From a bacterium BMS3Abin03 (lineage in GTDB: Bacteria > Bacteroidota > Ignavibacteria > Ignavibacteriales > Ignavibacteriaceae): a stretch of 32,222 bases of DNA. The stretch is taken from positions 1 to 32,222 of the forward strand of contig BDSV01000080.1 in NCBI GenBank assembly GCA_002898075.1, written 5' to 3'. Shown one piece after another: positions 10,663-19,171 of this stretch; the first letter of the stretch is position 1; every line of letters begins with the position of its first letter. The translations under genes and the position numbers were made by a program. The notes under the pieces were generated by a model. The model was given only the letters and a program-made list of their open reading frames with translations, was not told the origin of the DNA and searched no databases.

Positions 10663-11460
10663 TTATTTACTGCATTCTTTTAAATAATGATATGCCTCGA
10701 GGTTTCCTTTTTCAAAAGCGGTTTTCATATCTTCACAGCTTCCGGTGTCATCACCTGTTTCCCGTTTGGCTAATCCTCTTCTAAAATAAGCAGATTCGTG
10801 ATTCGGGTTTAGTATTATCACATTGCTGAAATCTTCAATAGCCGTTCTGTAATTTCCTTTTTCAAGTTCCAATAAACCTTTTTGATAAAAAGCTTCAGGA
10901 TTACCCTTTTCAATGAATATATAATCGTAAAAATCCTGAAGCGCTCCCTGTTTGTTGCCCAATTTCAGTTTTGCAATTCCCCTTTGAAAAAAAGCTTCCT
11001 TGTTATTTGCTTTCTTCAGCATCGATTCGGTAAAATCCTCAATAGCGTTTTGGTAAAGTTTAAGATGGAACTTTGCTAAACCTCTGTAATAGTATGTTGA
11101 ACCATCGCTTGGATTGAGGTCTATCGATTTATTTAAATATTTTATCGCTTCGGCATAACATTTAGATTTTAATAGCTTTACACCATTATCAGAATATTGT
11201 GTGCTTTTATTAACAGGGGCATCCTCGAAACTATATTGATCGGTTCCCGGATGATTGTCTTCCGATAAAGTGAACATAGGGTTTGAATGATTCTCCGCCA
11301 CGGGTGCGGTTTCTTCTGACCCGGGTTTTTTCTCCAGAATTGATTCAAGCATAATCCGGTCTCTATAATACATCTTCCTTTTATGTATTCTGTGATTCTG
11401 TATCAGCAAGAACACAGCAAGTAAGAAAAGCAATATTACAGTTATTATTATTACCGTCAT
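10663..11460 (-). CDS. Membrane-anchored TPR protein
   Basis: 265 residues. An N-terminal transmembrane helix (about residues 2-22, TVIIITVILLFLLAVFLLIQ) is followed by a short basic stretch, a low-complexity linker (about 45-90) and five tetratricopeptide-like repeats from about 90 to 255 (for example AEAIKYLNKSIDLNPSDGSTY, NAIEDFTESMLKKANNKEAF, TAIEDFSNVIILNPNHESAY). TPRs mediate protein-protein contacts. Partners are unknown and the genes on either side are transporters on the other strand. Confidence 0.8.
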   Translation of the reverse strand: MTVIIITVILLFLLAVFLLIQNHRIHKRKMYYRDRIMLESILEKKPGSEETAPVAENHSNPMFTLSEDNHPGTDQYSFEDAPVNKSTQYSDNGVKLLKSKCYAEAIKYLNKSIDLNPSDGSTYYYRGLAKFHLKLYQNAIEDFTESMLKKANNKEAFFQRGIAKLKLGNKQGALQDFYDYIFIEKGNPEAFYQKGLLELEKGNYRTAIEDFSNVIILNPNHESAYFRRGLAKRETGDDTGSCEDMKTAFEKGNLEAYHYLKECSK

Positions 11461-11523
11461 GCGATTAAAGCGTTATATATCGAGAAAATCAACAAAAAAC
11501 CATTTGTTTAAGTTTATAAATGC

Positions 11524-11664
11524 TAATGAGTCCGCTTTAAGAGGGGAATCATAGTGGAAACAGGGATCAAAAAAAATTAAAAATTTTAATAGATTCCCGC
11601 TTTTCCCGCTAAATCGGGATGGACAACAATCTAAAAACACTAGCTTTTTCGAGTGAACTCATTA
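11524..11664. repeat. REP-like palindromic repeat with short inverted flanks
   Basis: The core 11554-11626 (GTGGAAACAGGGATC, then AGATTCCCGC and CGGGATGGACA) resembles the REP-like sequence that was split by the 216-bp MITE near 1906-2137. It is bounded by TAATGAGTCC (11524-11533) and GAACTCATTA (11655-11664), complementary at 9 of 10 bases. This accounts for much of the 330-base gap between divergent genes; the remaining bases presumably hold the promoters of both, not identified. Confidence 0.5.
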
Positions 11665-11790
11665 TTACCGGTTAAAACTATACGGAATTTTAACCTCTTG
11701 TGCCGGAAGACATCAAAAAATCTCCCATAAATAAATCAGTTTTCATATATTATGCCAATTGATAAATTTTAATAATTAAATGAATAGCGA

Positions 11791-13539
11791 TTGGGATTAT
11801 TCGATTTTCTTATAGTAATTGCTTATTTCATATTTTCGTTCGGAATAGCAGTATATTACTCACGCCGTGCAGGTAAGAGCACGGAGGAATTCTTTCTTTC
11901 CGGCAGGAATCTTCCCTGGTATCTTGCCGGCCTCTCGATGGTTGCTACAACATTTGCCGCAGATACACCCCTTGCCGTAACAGAGCTTGTTGCAAAAAAC
12001 GGCATTGCCGGTAATTGGATATGGTGGAATTTTGCATTCGGTGGAATATTAACGGTATTTTTCTTCGCAAGATTGTGGCGAAGAGCAGGAATAATGACCG
12101 AAGTAGAGTTTGCCGAAATTCGCTATTCCGGTAAGCCGGCAAAGTTTTTAAGAGGTTTTCGTGCAGTTTATCTCGGCTTGTTTATGAACGTGATAATAAT
12201 GGGCTGGGTGAATAAAGCTTTAGCGATCATATTAATCGGGCTGTTCGGGATTGCAGAAACGCAGGTTTATTATTACGTATTTGCGTGCATGCTCATGGTT
12301 GCTGCTTACTCTGCTTTATCAGGTTTGTGGGGTGTTGTGGTAACCGACGCATTTCAGTTTTTTATCGCTATGGCAGGGTGCATTGTTCTTGCTATTCTGG
12401 TAGTTAATTCTTCAAGCATCGGCGGTATCGAAGGGCTGCAAAATAAGCTGCCCAATTTTATGTTTAACTTCTTTCCCGATTTAAGTAGTGTCAAATCGGT
12501 TGGCGGGGCTTTTGCGCTTACCGTTACATCATTTTTAGCATACATTGGAATTATATGGTGGGCATCGTGGTACCCGGGTGCGGAACCGGGCGGCGGCGGG
12601 TATGTTGCCCAGCGTATGATGTCTGCCAAAGATGAAAAACATTCTCTGTTTGCAACTTTATTTTTTCAGGTTACGCATTATGCTCTTAGACCATGGCCCT
12701 GGATTATTGTTGGATTATGTTCGCTTGCACTCTACCCGGAGCTTGCCGATAATGCTAAAGGAATGGGTTATATCTATGCGATGAGAGATTTTTTACCGGC
12801 AGGTTTGAAAGGATTATTGGTTGCTGCTTTTTTTGCGGCTTATATGAGTACTATTGCTACACAGCTTAACTGGGGAACATCTTACATAATAAATGATTTT
12901 TACAGAAGGTTTCTAATTAAAGATAAAGATGAAAAGCATTATGTTAAATCATCGAGAGCAGCGACAATTATACTTATGTTAATATCTTTAGTTGTAACTT
13001 TATTAATAACAAGAATATCCGGTGCATGGGAATTTATAATGGAGTGCGGCGCAGGTGTCGGTTTGGTTTTAATATTAAGATGGTTTTGGTGGAGAGTTAA
13101 TGCATGGTCTGAAATTTCTGCAATGATAACTCCCTTTGTTATCTATCCCCTGCTCATTTTGTTTGATATTAAATTTCCGGATACGCTTTTAATCCTGGTT
13201 CCTTCAACTTCAATTGTTTGGCTCATAGTAACTTTTTTAACAGAACCGACGAGTAACGAGGTGCTGGAATCGTTTTACCGCAGGATACATCCCGGAGGGC
13301 GATTATGGAAAAAAGTTTCCGATTCATTACCGGATGTAAAAAGTGACGGTAATTTTTTAATAATGTTCGTAAATTGGGTGTTTGGAGTTATTCTTGTTTA
13401 TTCTATATTATTCGGTATAGGTAATTTAATCTTTGGCTATTTTACCGAATTTATTATTTCTTTATTATTATCAATTCTATCTGTTTTTGTAATTTATAGA
13501 AATCTTTCAAAACAGGGCTGGGAAAGTATAGTTAAGTAG
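11791..13539 (+). CDS. Sodium:solute symporter (SSS family), long form
   Basis: 582 residues, with the SSS N-terminal block (GIAVYYSRRAGKSTEEFFLS then GRNLPWYLAGLSMVATTFAADTP) and the core WASWYPGAEPGGGGYVAQRM region; about 14 or 15 membrane segments. It is longer than the symporter at 9218 because of extra C-terminal helices (about 440-580). The substrate is unknown. The start is TTG at 11791: an in-frame stop lies two codons upstream, and the ATG at 11780 is in another frame that closes after 11 codons. It is followed after 6 bases by the HAD gene, so it may be the first gene of that run. Confidence 0.87.
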   Translation: MGLFDFLIVIAYFIFSFGIAVYYSRRAGKSTEEFFLSGRNLPWYLAGLSMVATTFAADTPLAVTELVAKNGIAGNWIWWNFAFGGILTVFFFARLWRRAGIMTEVEFAEIRYSGKPAKFLRGFRAVYLGLFMNVIIMGWVNKALAIILIGLFGIAETQVYYYVFACMLMVAAYSALSGLWGVVVTDAFQFFIAMAGCIVLAILVVNSSSIGGIEGLQNKLPNFMFNFFPDLSSVKSVGGAFALTVTSFLAYIGIIWWASWYPGAEPGGGGYVAQRMMSAKDEKHSLFATLFFQVTHYALRPWPWIIVGLCSLALYPELADNAKGMGYIYAMRDFLPAGLKGLLVAAFFAAYMSTIATQLNWGTSYIINDFYRRFLIKDKDEKHYVKSSRAATIILMLISLVVTLLITRISGAWEFIMECGAGVGLVLILRWFWWRVNAWSEISAMITPFVIYPLLILFDIKFPDTLLILVPSTSIVWLIVTFLTEPTSNEVLESFYRRIHPGGRLWKKVSDSLPDVKSDGNFLIMFVNWVFGVILVYSILFGIGNLIFGYFTEFIISLLLSILSVFVIYRNLSKQGWESIVK

Positions 13540-13545
13540 CGTTTT

Positions 13546-14397
13546 ATGACCGATAAGGAAAGATTACAAAATGTACAAATCGTTGTTTCCGATCTCGATG
13601 GAACTCTTATTTCAGATGACGGTTCAATCGGGGAAGAAACAAAAAAGCTTATAAAAGAATTACACAAGCATGGTGTTCTTTTTTCATTTGCCACAGGAAG
13701 ATTACATTCTGCCGTATTGAACTATGCGGTAGATCTGGAGATAAGTAATCCTGTTATTTCTCTCGATGGTTGTGTTATAAAGGAGTTCCCGGGCGAGGAA
13801 ACAATTTATGAGTCTTTTATAAGAGAAACTTATGTTAAGAAAGCGATAAAGTATGCAGAAAATTATTTGCTGAATATTGCGCTTTGCCATTCGGATGCGA
13901 TTTATTATACAGAATATAATAGTGCGATTCCTAAGCTGTTAAATAAATACGGTGCTAAGTATAAAGAGGTTCACTCATATAATAATTATCTTGGCAACAC
14001 GCTTGAAATTGTTTATGCCGGTGATGTAAAAGAGTCGATTGAATTTGTCAGAGATAAGTTTACGTTTCCGAATGCTTTTGGATGCACCGCATCTTTTTTT
14101 AGATCTCAAAGATATTCCGGTATTTATTATCTTGAAATAAGAAGAGCCGGCTCGACAAAGGGCAAAGCTTTAAAAAGATTGCTCAAATACCTTCACATCA
14201 ACCCCGAACAGGCGGTTGTAATGGGCGATTGGTATAACGATATTAGTATGTTCGAATCGAAAGCAATTAAAGTTACCGTTGCAAACGCCATTCCCGAGCT
14301 GATAAGAATGGCTGATCATGTAACCGAAAACACAAATAATAATAACGGCATTGCAGAATTTTTAGATATGTTATTAAGTGCTAAAAAAAGAAAATAA
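13546..14397 (+). CDS. HAD-superfamily hydrolase, Cof type
   Basis: 283 residues. Motif I is SDLDGTL with the nucleophile D16 and D18; the Cof-type C2 cap follows; motif IV is M-G-D-W-Y-N-D with D228 and D232 binding Mg2+. The C-terminal phrase VANAIPELIRMADHVTENTNNNNGIAEFL is typical of Cof/YidA-like sugar-phosphate phosphatases, though these enzymes are promiscuous and the substrate cannot be assigned. Its stop shares one base with the start of the next gene (TAATG). Confidence 0.9.
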   Translation: MTDKERLQNVQIVVSDLDGTLISDDGSIGEETKKLIKELHKHGVLFSFATGRLHSAVLNYAVDLEISNPVISLDGCVIKEFPGEETIYESFIRETYVKKAIKYAENYLLNIALCHSDAIYYTEYNSAIPKLLNKYGAKYKEVHSYNNYLGNTLEIVYAGDVKESIEFVRDKFTFPNAFGCTASFFRSQRYSGIYYLEIRRAGSTKGKALKRLLKYLHINPEQAVVMGDWYNDISMFESKAIKVTVANAIPELIRMADHVTENTNNNNGIAEFLDMLLSAKKRK

Positions 14398-16604
14398 TGG
14401 ATAAGATAAGAGATCAAATAAGCACAAAACAATTACTTTACAAATTCCTGATCGGTTTTGTAACGGTAATGCTTATTGTACTTATGTTTCCTAAAGGGGA
14501 ATCGATAGAATCGGAAGTGACGGAAGGAGCCATCTGGTTAAATGATGATCTTATCGCCCCGTTCAGTTTTCCTATAATTAAGAGTGACGATATTTATAAC
14601 CGGGAATTAAAAGCAGCGGAAGAAAGTGTTTACCCTGTCTTTCTTAATAAATCGGATTTTGCTGCAAAGAGTATCGATTCGTTAAGAAGTTACAGTAATT
14701 ATCTTGTTGAAATTTTGGACAAGGATTTGCATACCGACTCGGTTAAATTAAACAATCCTACATTTCTCAGTACATCATCCTATGAAAAATTTAAAAGTAT
14801 AAGATTGCGCGAAAGAAATTTAATTCGAACAAAGGGGCCCAAGCTGAGAAACTTATTTATTGCCGCAGGTTTTGTTCTTAATGAAGTTTATAAGAAAGGC
14901 GTTTTAAGTATTAACTCCGGTGATATTACAAAAGATAGTATAGCGATAAGAACGGGTAATGTCGATAAAATTGAAAAAGCCGATAAATATTTTTTTTACA
15001 ATCAGGCGAAAAGCGAGATAGCAAAAGATCTTAAAAAATTAAACTATCCCGAAGACATAGAGAACGCTCTCCTGGAATATACCATCCATTTTCTAATACC
15101 TAATTATGAATTCAGCAAGGAATTGACCGATGAGGAAATTGAGCAGGCAAAGAATAATGTATCTAGGTATTCGGGAATTGTTAATGAGAACGAGAGGATA
15201 ATTGCAAAGCATGAAAGGATAACCAAGGAAGCAAAATTAAAAATACAATCATTTAAAGAGGCAAAGGGCGATACAATAGGAACAGAGGGATTGCTATTGC
15301 AGTTTATAGGAAAGTTTATTCATATAGCGCTGTTTATTATGCTGCTTACCGTTTATTTGATTTTATTCAGGAAGAAGATATTTAAAGATAACAGTAAACT
15401 AATATTAATTTCTTTGATAATTATTTTTGTCTCTTTTATAACTTTTCTTACGAACCAGGTAAAAGTTCAGGCGCCGCTTCAATTCCTTATTTTCATCCCT
15501 GCCGCCGCAATGCTGTTTACAATCATATTTGATTCGAGGATGGGAATTTACACTACCATAATTTTAACGTTTATCATCGGCGCTCTTCGCGGCAATGAAT
15601 ATACTTTTACGGCAATGAACCTTATTGCAGGCGGTTTATCGGTTTATACAGTGCGGGATATTAAAAACCGGACTCAAATATTCCGCTCATTCCAATTTAT
15701 TTTACTCGGTTATACTGCTTCGATAGTTGCATTCGGACTGGAACGGTTTGCCCCGCTCGATTCTATGCTTGTTGAACTTGCTTTTGCCGGGTCGAATGCG
15801 CTTATCAGCCCGGTTCTAACTTACGGCTTACTGATTTTCTTCGAAAGGATTTTTAATATAACAACAGACCTAACACTGCTCGAGCTTTCAAACTTTGACA
15901 GACCGCTGCTTAGAGAGTTAGCGCAGAAAGCACCCGGAACTTTTAATCATTCGATGACAATGGGTACCATGGCAGAAGCTGCTGCAGAAAGAATCGGTGC
16001 AAACCCCTTGCTTGCAAGGGTTGGAGCGTATTATCATGATATCGGGAAAATAATTACACCACAGAACTACGTAGAAAACCAGTTGAACAATCAAAACATT
16101 CATGAAAATTTAATGCCGGAAGAAAGTGTTCGTTTAATTGAAAGCCATGTTGTTGAAGGAAGAAATTTAGCCAGAGAGAATGATTTACCGCAGGAGATAA
16201 TAGATTTTATTCCTATGCATCATGGAACGACCGTAATGACTTACTTTTATGAGCGTGCTAAAAAACTGTACGGTGAAGATAAAGTAAACATCGACGATTA
16301 CCGGTATCCCGGACCGAAACCCAGCACAAAAGAAACCGCAATAATTATGCTCGCGGATGGTTGTGAATCGGCGGTGAGGTCGATTGAAGAACCGGATAAT
16401 GAAAAAGTTGAAAATGTGATCGACAGCATTTTTAATTCACGTCTCAATGACGGGCAGTTAGATAATTCACCGGTTACTTTAAGTGATATAGCAAAGTTAA
16501 AAAAGATATTCATTAGTATTCTTCTCGGGCAGCATTACAAGCGAATACGTTATCCGAAACAGGAAGAGATTGAAAAAGGAATTACCGAAGATAAAGATGA
16601 GTAA
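14397..16604 (+). CDS. 7TM-HD (PgpH-like) phosphodiesterase, putative c-di-AMP hydrolase
   Basis: 735 residues in the family order: N-terminal transmembrane helix (about 16-30), a large extracytoplasmic sensor-like domain (about 35-295), seven membrane helices (about 300-490) and a cytoplasmic HD domain. The metal site is visible as N-H-S at 517-519 (H518) and H-D at 547-548, followed by IGK and later IPMHHGTT and LADGCESAVRS. PgpH members hydrolyse cyclic di-AMP; that activity is known for the family and inferred here. No cyclase gene lies in the window. It overlaps its neighbours on both sides by 1 base. Confidence 0.88.
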   Translation: MDKIRDQISTKQLLYKFLIGFVTVMLIVLMFPKGESIESEVTEGAIWLNDDLIAPFSFPIIKSDDIYNRELKAAEESVYPVFLNKSDFAAKSIDSLRSYSNYLVEILDKDLHTDSVKLNNPTFLSTSSYEKFKSIRLRERNLIRTKGPKLRNLFIAAGFVLNEVYKKGVLSINSGDITKDSIAIRTGNVDKIEKADKYFFYNQAKSEIAKDLKKLNYPEDIENALLEYTIHFLIPNYEFSKELTDEEIEQAKNNVSRYSGIVNENERIIAKHERITKEAKLKIQSFKEAKGDTIGTEGLLLQFIGKFIHIALFIMLLTVYLILFRKKIFKDNSKLILISLIIIFVSFITFLTNQVKVQAPLQFLIFIPAAAMLFTIIFDSRMGIYTTIILTFIIGALRGNEYTFTAMNLIAGGLSVYTVRDIKNRTQIFRSFQFILLGYTASIVAFGLERFAPLDSMLVELAFAGSNALISPVLTYGLLIFFERIFNITTDLTLLELSNFDRPLLRELAQKAPGTFNHSMTMGTMAEAAAERIGANPLLARVGAYYHDIGKIITPQNYVENQLNNQNIHENLMPEESVRLIESHVVEGRNLARENDLPQEIIDFIPMHHGTTVMTYFYERAKKLYGEDKVNIDDYRYPGPKPSTKETAIIMLADGCESAVRSIEEPDNEKVENVIDSIFNSRLNDGQLDNSPVTLSDIAKLKKIFISILLGQHYKRIRYPKQEEIEKGITEDKDE

Positions 16605-17494
16605 TGGAAACTTTTCTAAAAGAATATCTTACAGTGCTTAAGCTGGAAAGGAATCTTTCGGATAATACAGTTGCGTCATATAAAAGCGATATAATTTCAT
16701 TGTTGAATTTCCTGGAAGACAAAGGATTAAATGATCCCTCCGAAATTAAACTTATTCATCTGAATGAATTCTTCAAAATGCTGAATGAGCTGGAACTAAC
16801 CGGCAGAACCGCATCCCGCTACTTTTCTTCTATAAGGGGTTTCTTCAAGTATCTTTATTTGAATAGGTATATTATAAATGACCCCACGGAAAAACTTAGT
16901 TCACCGAAGCTTTCAAAAAGCCTGCCCGCAGTATTAACTATAAATGAAGTTGATAAAATACTTTCCTCGCCCGATATAAGCAGGAAGCTCGGGCTAAGGG
17001 ATAGAGCATTATTAGAACTTCTGTACGCCTGCGGTACCAGGGTATCGGAACTAACTAATTTGAAAATTTCCGATCTGTTTTTTAAAGAAGAAGTTATAAG
17101 GGTATTCGGGAAGGGTTCGAAGCAAAGAATTATTCCGATCGGAAGCTCGGCAATTAAATGGATTGAAGAGTATTTACAGAAAAGCAGACCATTACTCGAG
17201 AAACGTTTGAAAAGCGAGAACATCCTGTTTTTGAATAACCGCGGAACAAAGCTGTCGAGAATGGGAGTATGGAAAATAATAAACCGTTACTGCAAAGAAG
17301 CCGGAATTAAAAAGGAAGTTCATCCGCATACTTTTCGCCATTCATTCGCAACTCATTTGCTCGAGGGAGGTGCAGATTTAAGAGCAGTTCAGGAAATGCT
17401 GGGACATGCCGATATTTCGACAACGCAAATTTACACGCACATAGACAGGGAATTTATAAAACAGGTTCATAAAGATTTTCATCCGAGAGGTTAA
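16604..17494 (+). CDS. xerD: Tyrosine recombinase XerD/XerC
   Basis: 296 residues, the usual Xer length, with a SAM-like N-terminal core-binding domain (about 1-85) and the catalytic domain. All catalytic residues are present: R146 (GTRVSEL), K170, H242-x-x-R245, H268 (LGHADISTT) and the nucleophile Y277. It probably acts with a partner at the chromosomal dif site to resolve dimers. Its location inside a housekeeping run, with no adjacent transposon or integron features, favours the housekeeping role; XerC and XerD cannot be separated with certainty from the sequence alone. Confidence 0.9.
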   Translation: METFLKEYLTVLKLERNLSDNTVASYKSDIISLLNFLEDKGLNDPSEIKLIHLNEFFKMLNELELTGRTASRYFSSIRGFFKYLYLNRYIINDPTEKLSSPKLSKSLPAVLTINEVDKILSSPDISRKLGLRDRALLELLYACGTRVSELTNLKISDLFFKEEVIRVFGKGSKQRIIPIGSSAIKWIEEYLQKSRPLLEKRLKSENILFLNNRGTKLSRMGVWKIINRYCKEAGIKKEVHPHTFRHSFATHLLEGGADLRAVQEMLGHADISTTQIYTHIDREFIKQVHKDFHPRG

Positions 17495-17496
17495 TT

Positions 17497-18150
17497 TTGC
17501 CCGATATCCAGTTAAGCCAAAAGCTAATAAACTTTTTACTATTTATTCCGGTCTTTTTAATATCAATTGCTATTCATGAGTTTGCCCATGCTTACACTGC
17601 AAATAAACTTGGCGATAACACTGCAAAACAAAGTGGCAGGCTAACACTCAATCCTTTGAAGCACATTGACTTGATTGGAACGGTACTTATGCCGATAGCA
17701 GCTTTTGCTTCGGGCTTTGCGTTAATCGGGTGGGCGAAACCCGTACCGGTGGATATGAGAAATTTTAAAAACCCGCTTAGGGATGATGCTTTTGTTTCCT
17801 TCGCCGGACCGCTATCCAATTTGTTCCTTGCCGTTTTACTTTTTTCTCTTCTAAAACTAACGGCGGCAGTCTTTCCCGGCAATAAAGAATTGTTGATAAA
17901 CATACTCTGGTACGGAGTATTCCTTAACGTGTTTCTTTTTGTGTTTAACTCGCTGCCGATTCCACCGCTGGACGGTTCGCACATTTTGTTCGATCTTTTT
18001 CCGAATAAGTACACAGCTAAGCTGCTCGGTTTAGGATTATACGGTTCGATAATTCTTTTGATTTTTATTTATAGTCCGTTATGGAGTATTTTTATGAAAG
18101 TGGTTAACTCAATTTTAAATTTGTTCCTTATGATCGGAGGATATGCGTAA
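17497..18150 (+). CDS. Site-2 protease family membrane metallopeptidase (M50)
   Basis: 217 residues, short S2P type (YwhC/Rv-like). Zinc ligands are visible: H27-E28-x-x-H31 in HEFAHAY and D159 in the second motif NSLPIPPLDGSH. Four to five membrane segments. The substrate is unknown. The start is TTG at 17497, giving MPDIQLSQKL directly before the first helix, three bases after the xerD stop. The stop overlaps the next start by 8 bases. Confidence 0.88.
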   Translation: MPDIQLSQKLINFLLFIPVFLISIAIHEFAHAYTANKLGDNTAKQSGRLTLNPLKHIDLIGTVLMPIAAFASGFALIGWAKPVPVDMRNFKNPLRDDAFVSFAGPLSNLFLAVLLFSLLKLTAAVFPGNKELLINILWYGVFLNVFLFVFNSLPIPPLDGSHILFDLFPNKYTAKLLGLGLYGSIILLIFIYSPLWSIFMKVVNSILNLFLMIGGYA

Positions 18151-19159
18151 GCAAGCAAAATACCCGGTGCTTCTTGTCGTATTAGTATTCCAAATACTTT
18201 TTTACTACTGCGGTGATAACGGTACAGACAATATTAAAAACAGGTTTAACGGAAAAGTTAAAGTTGCATCGGAGCCGGTTAAGGCAAAGCATTTCTTTTT
18301 TGTGGGAAAATGGCTGGGGAAGGAGAGCATTTATAAATATAGTTTTGACGATAGTTCGTATTCGGTTTTCTGGTTCCAGGATAAAGAAAAGGTTTTAGAA
18401 TTTTTGTACAGCGACGATTTAAAGTATGCATTTTTTATTACTGCACGTAAACTCGGTACAAGGCATGGAGTGTCCTTCATCAAAAAATTAAAACTTTACA
18501 GGGTGGACCCGTTGCTTTCTAAAACCGGGCTGATAAGCGAATTAGGCGAGGCAATTCAACTGCTTGCACAGTGGAATGGAATGAATTTTGAAATACAGCT
18601 TACAAAGTTTGATAAAAAAATTGCCTCTGAGATTGATAAATTTAATAGGTTGTATAGCCCGTTCGGCAAGCTGCTTAAAGAAGAAGTTGAAAAGTTCGAT
18701 TTTATCAAAGAAGGTTATCCCCCGTTCACAATCAGGCAGCCAAAATTAATTTCGCCGTCAGGCGTTTTCGGATTAACTGCTAAGGGTGATTCAATCTTCT
18801 TAAGAGTTGCAGGAATGGATAAAGATGTTTTTATTGATTCATCCGGTCATTCATTTAACGAGGTAAGATGGATTAACGAAGACGAGGCGGTAATATTTTC
18901 GACAAGAAAAATAATCAATTCCGGTAAAGAGCGGACAATTAAGAGCGAACTCTTCGTGTATGATTTAGTACATAGAAAAATTGATTTCAAAAGGGTCGGC
19001 GAAGGAAGAATGAACTTTCTTATTGCAAATGATTTGCTGATATTTGATGACGGAATCGGAAATAAATCTTCAATTGTTATGATCGATTTAAAATCGAATA
19101 ATGAAATTAAAAAGTTGTTTATTAACGGCGGCTGCAGTTTAAAAAGTATTATTTATTAA
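18143..19159 (+). CDS. Putative lipoprotein of unknown function
   Basis: 338 residues, not recognised. An N-terminal hydrophobic stretch ending in I-L-F-Y-Y-C-G (about residues 10-23) could be a lipoprotein signal, although the residues before the Cys are atypical. The C-terminal half (about 195-330) looks like beta-propeller blades (KLISPSGVFGLTAKGDSIFL, then SFNEVRWINEDEAVIFSTRK and FLIANDLLIFDDG). It lies between a site-2 protease and an ABC exporter and overlaps the protease gene, which hints at an envelope role; this is inference. Confidence 0.6.
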   Translation: MRKQAKYPVLLVVLVFQILFYYCGDNGTDNIKNRFNGKVKVASEPVKAKHFFFVGKWLGKESIYKYSFDDSSYSVFWFQDKEKVLEFLYSDDLKYAFFITARKLGTRHGVSFIKKLKLYRVDPLLSKTGLISELGEAIQLLAQWNGMNFEIQLTKFDKKIASEIDKFNRLYSPFGKLLKEEVEKFDFIKEGYPPFTIRQPKLISPSGVFGLTAKGDSIFLRVAGMDKDVFIDSSGHSFNEVRWINEDEAVIFSTRKIINSGKERTIKSELFVYDLVHRKIDFKRVGEGRMNFLIANDLLIFDDGIGNKSSIVMIDLKSNNEIKKLFINGGCSLKSIIY

Positions 19160-19171
19160 CCATGGTATAAA

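Noticed and set aside
16604-17494. Integrase of a mobile island
   Set aside because: The recombinase has standard Xer length, overlaps a housekeeping gene, and has no att-like repeats or mobile genes beside it.
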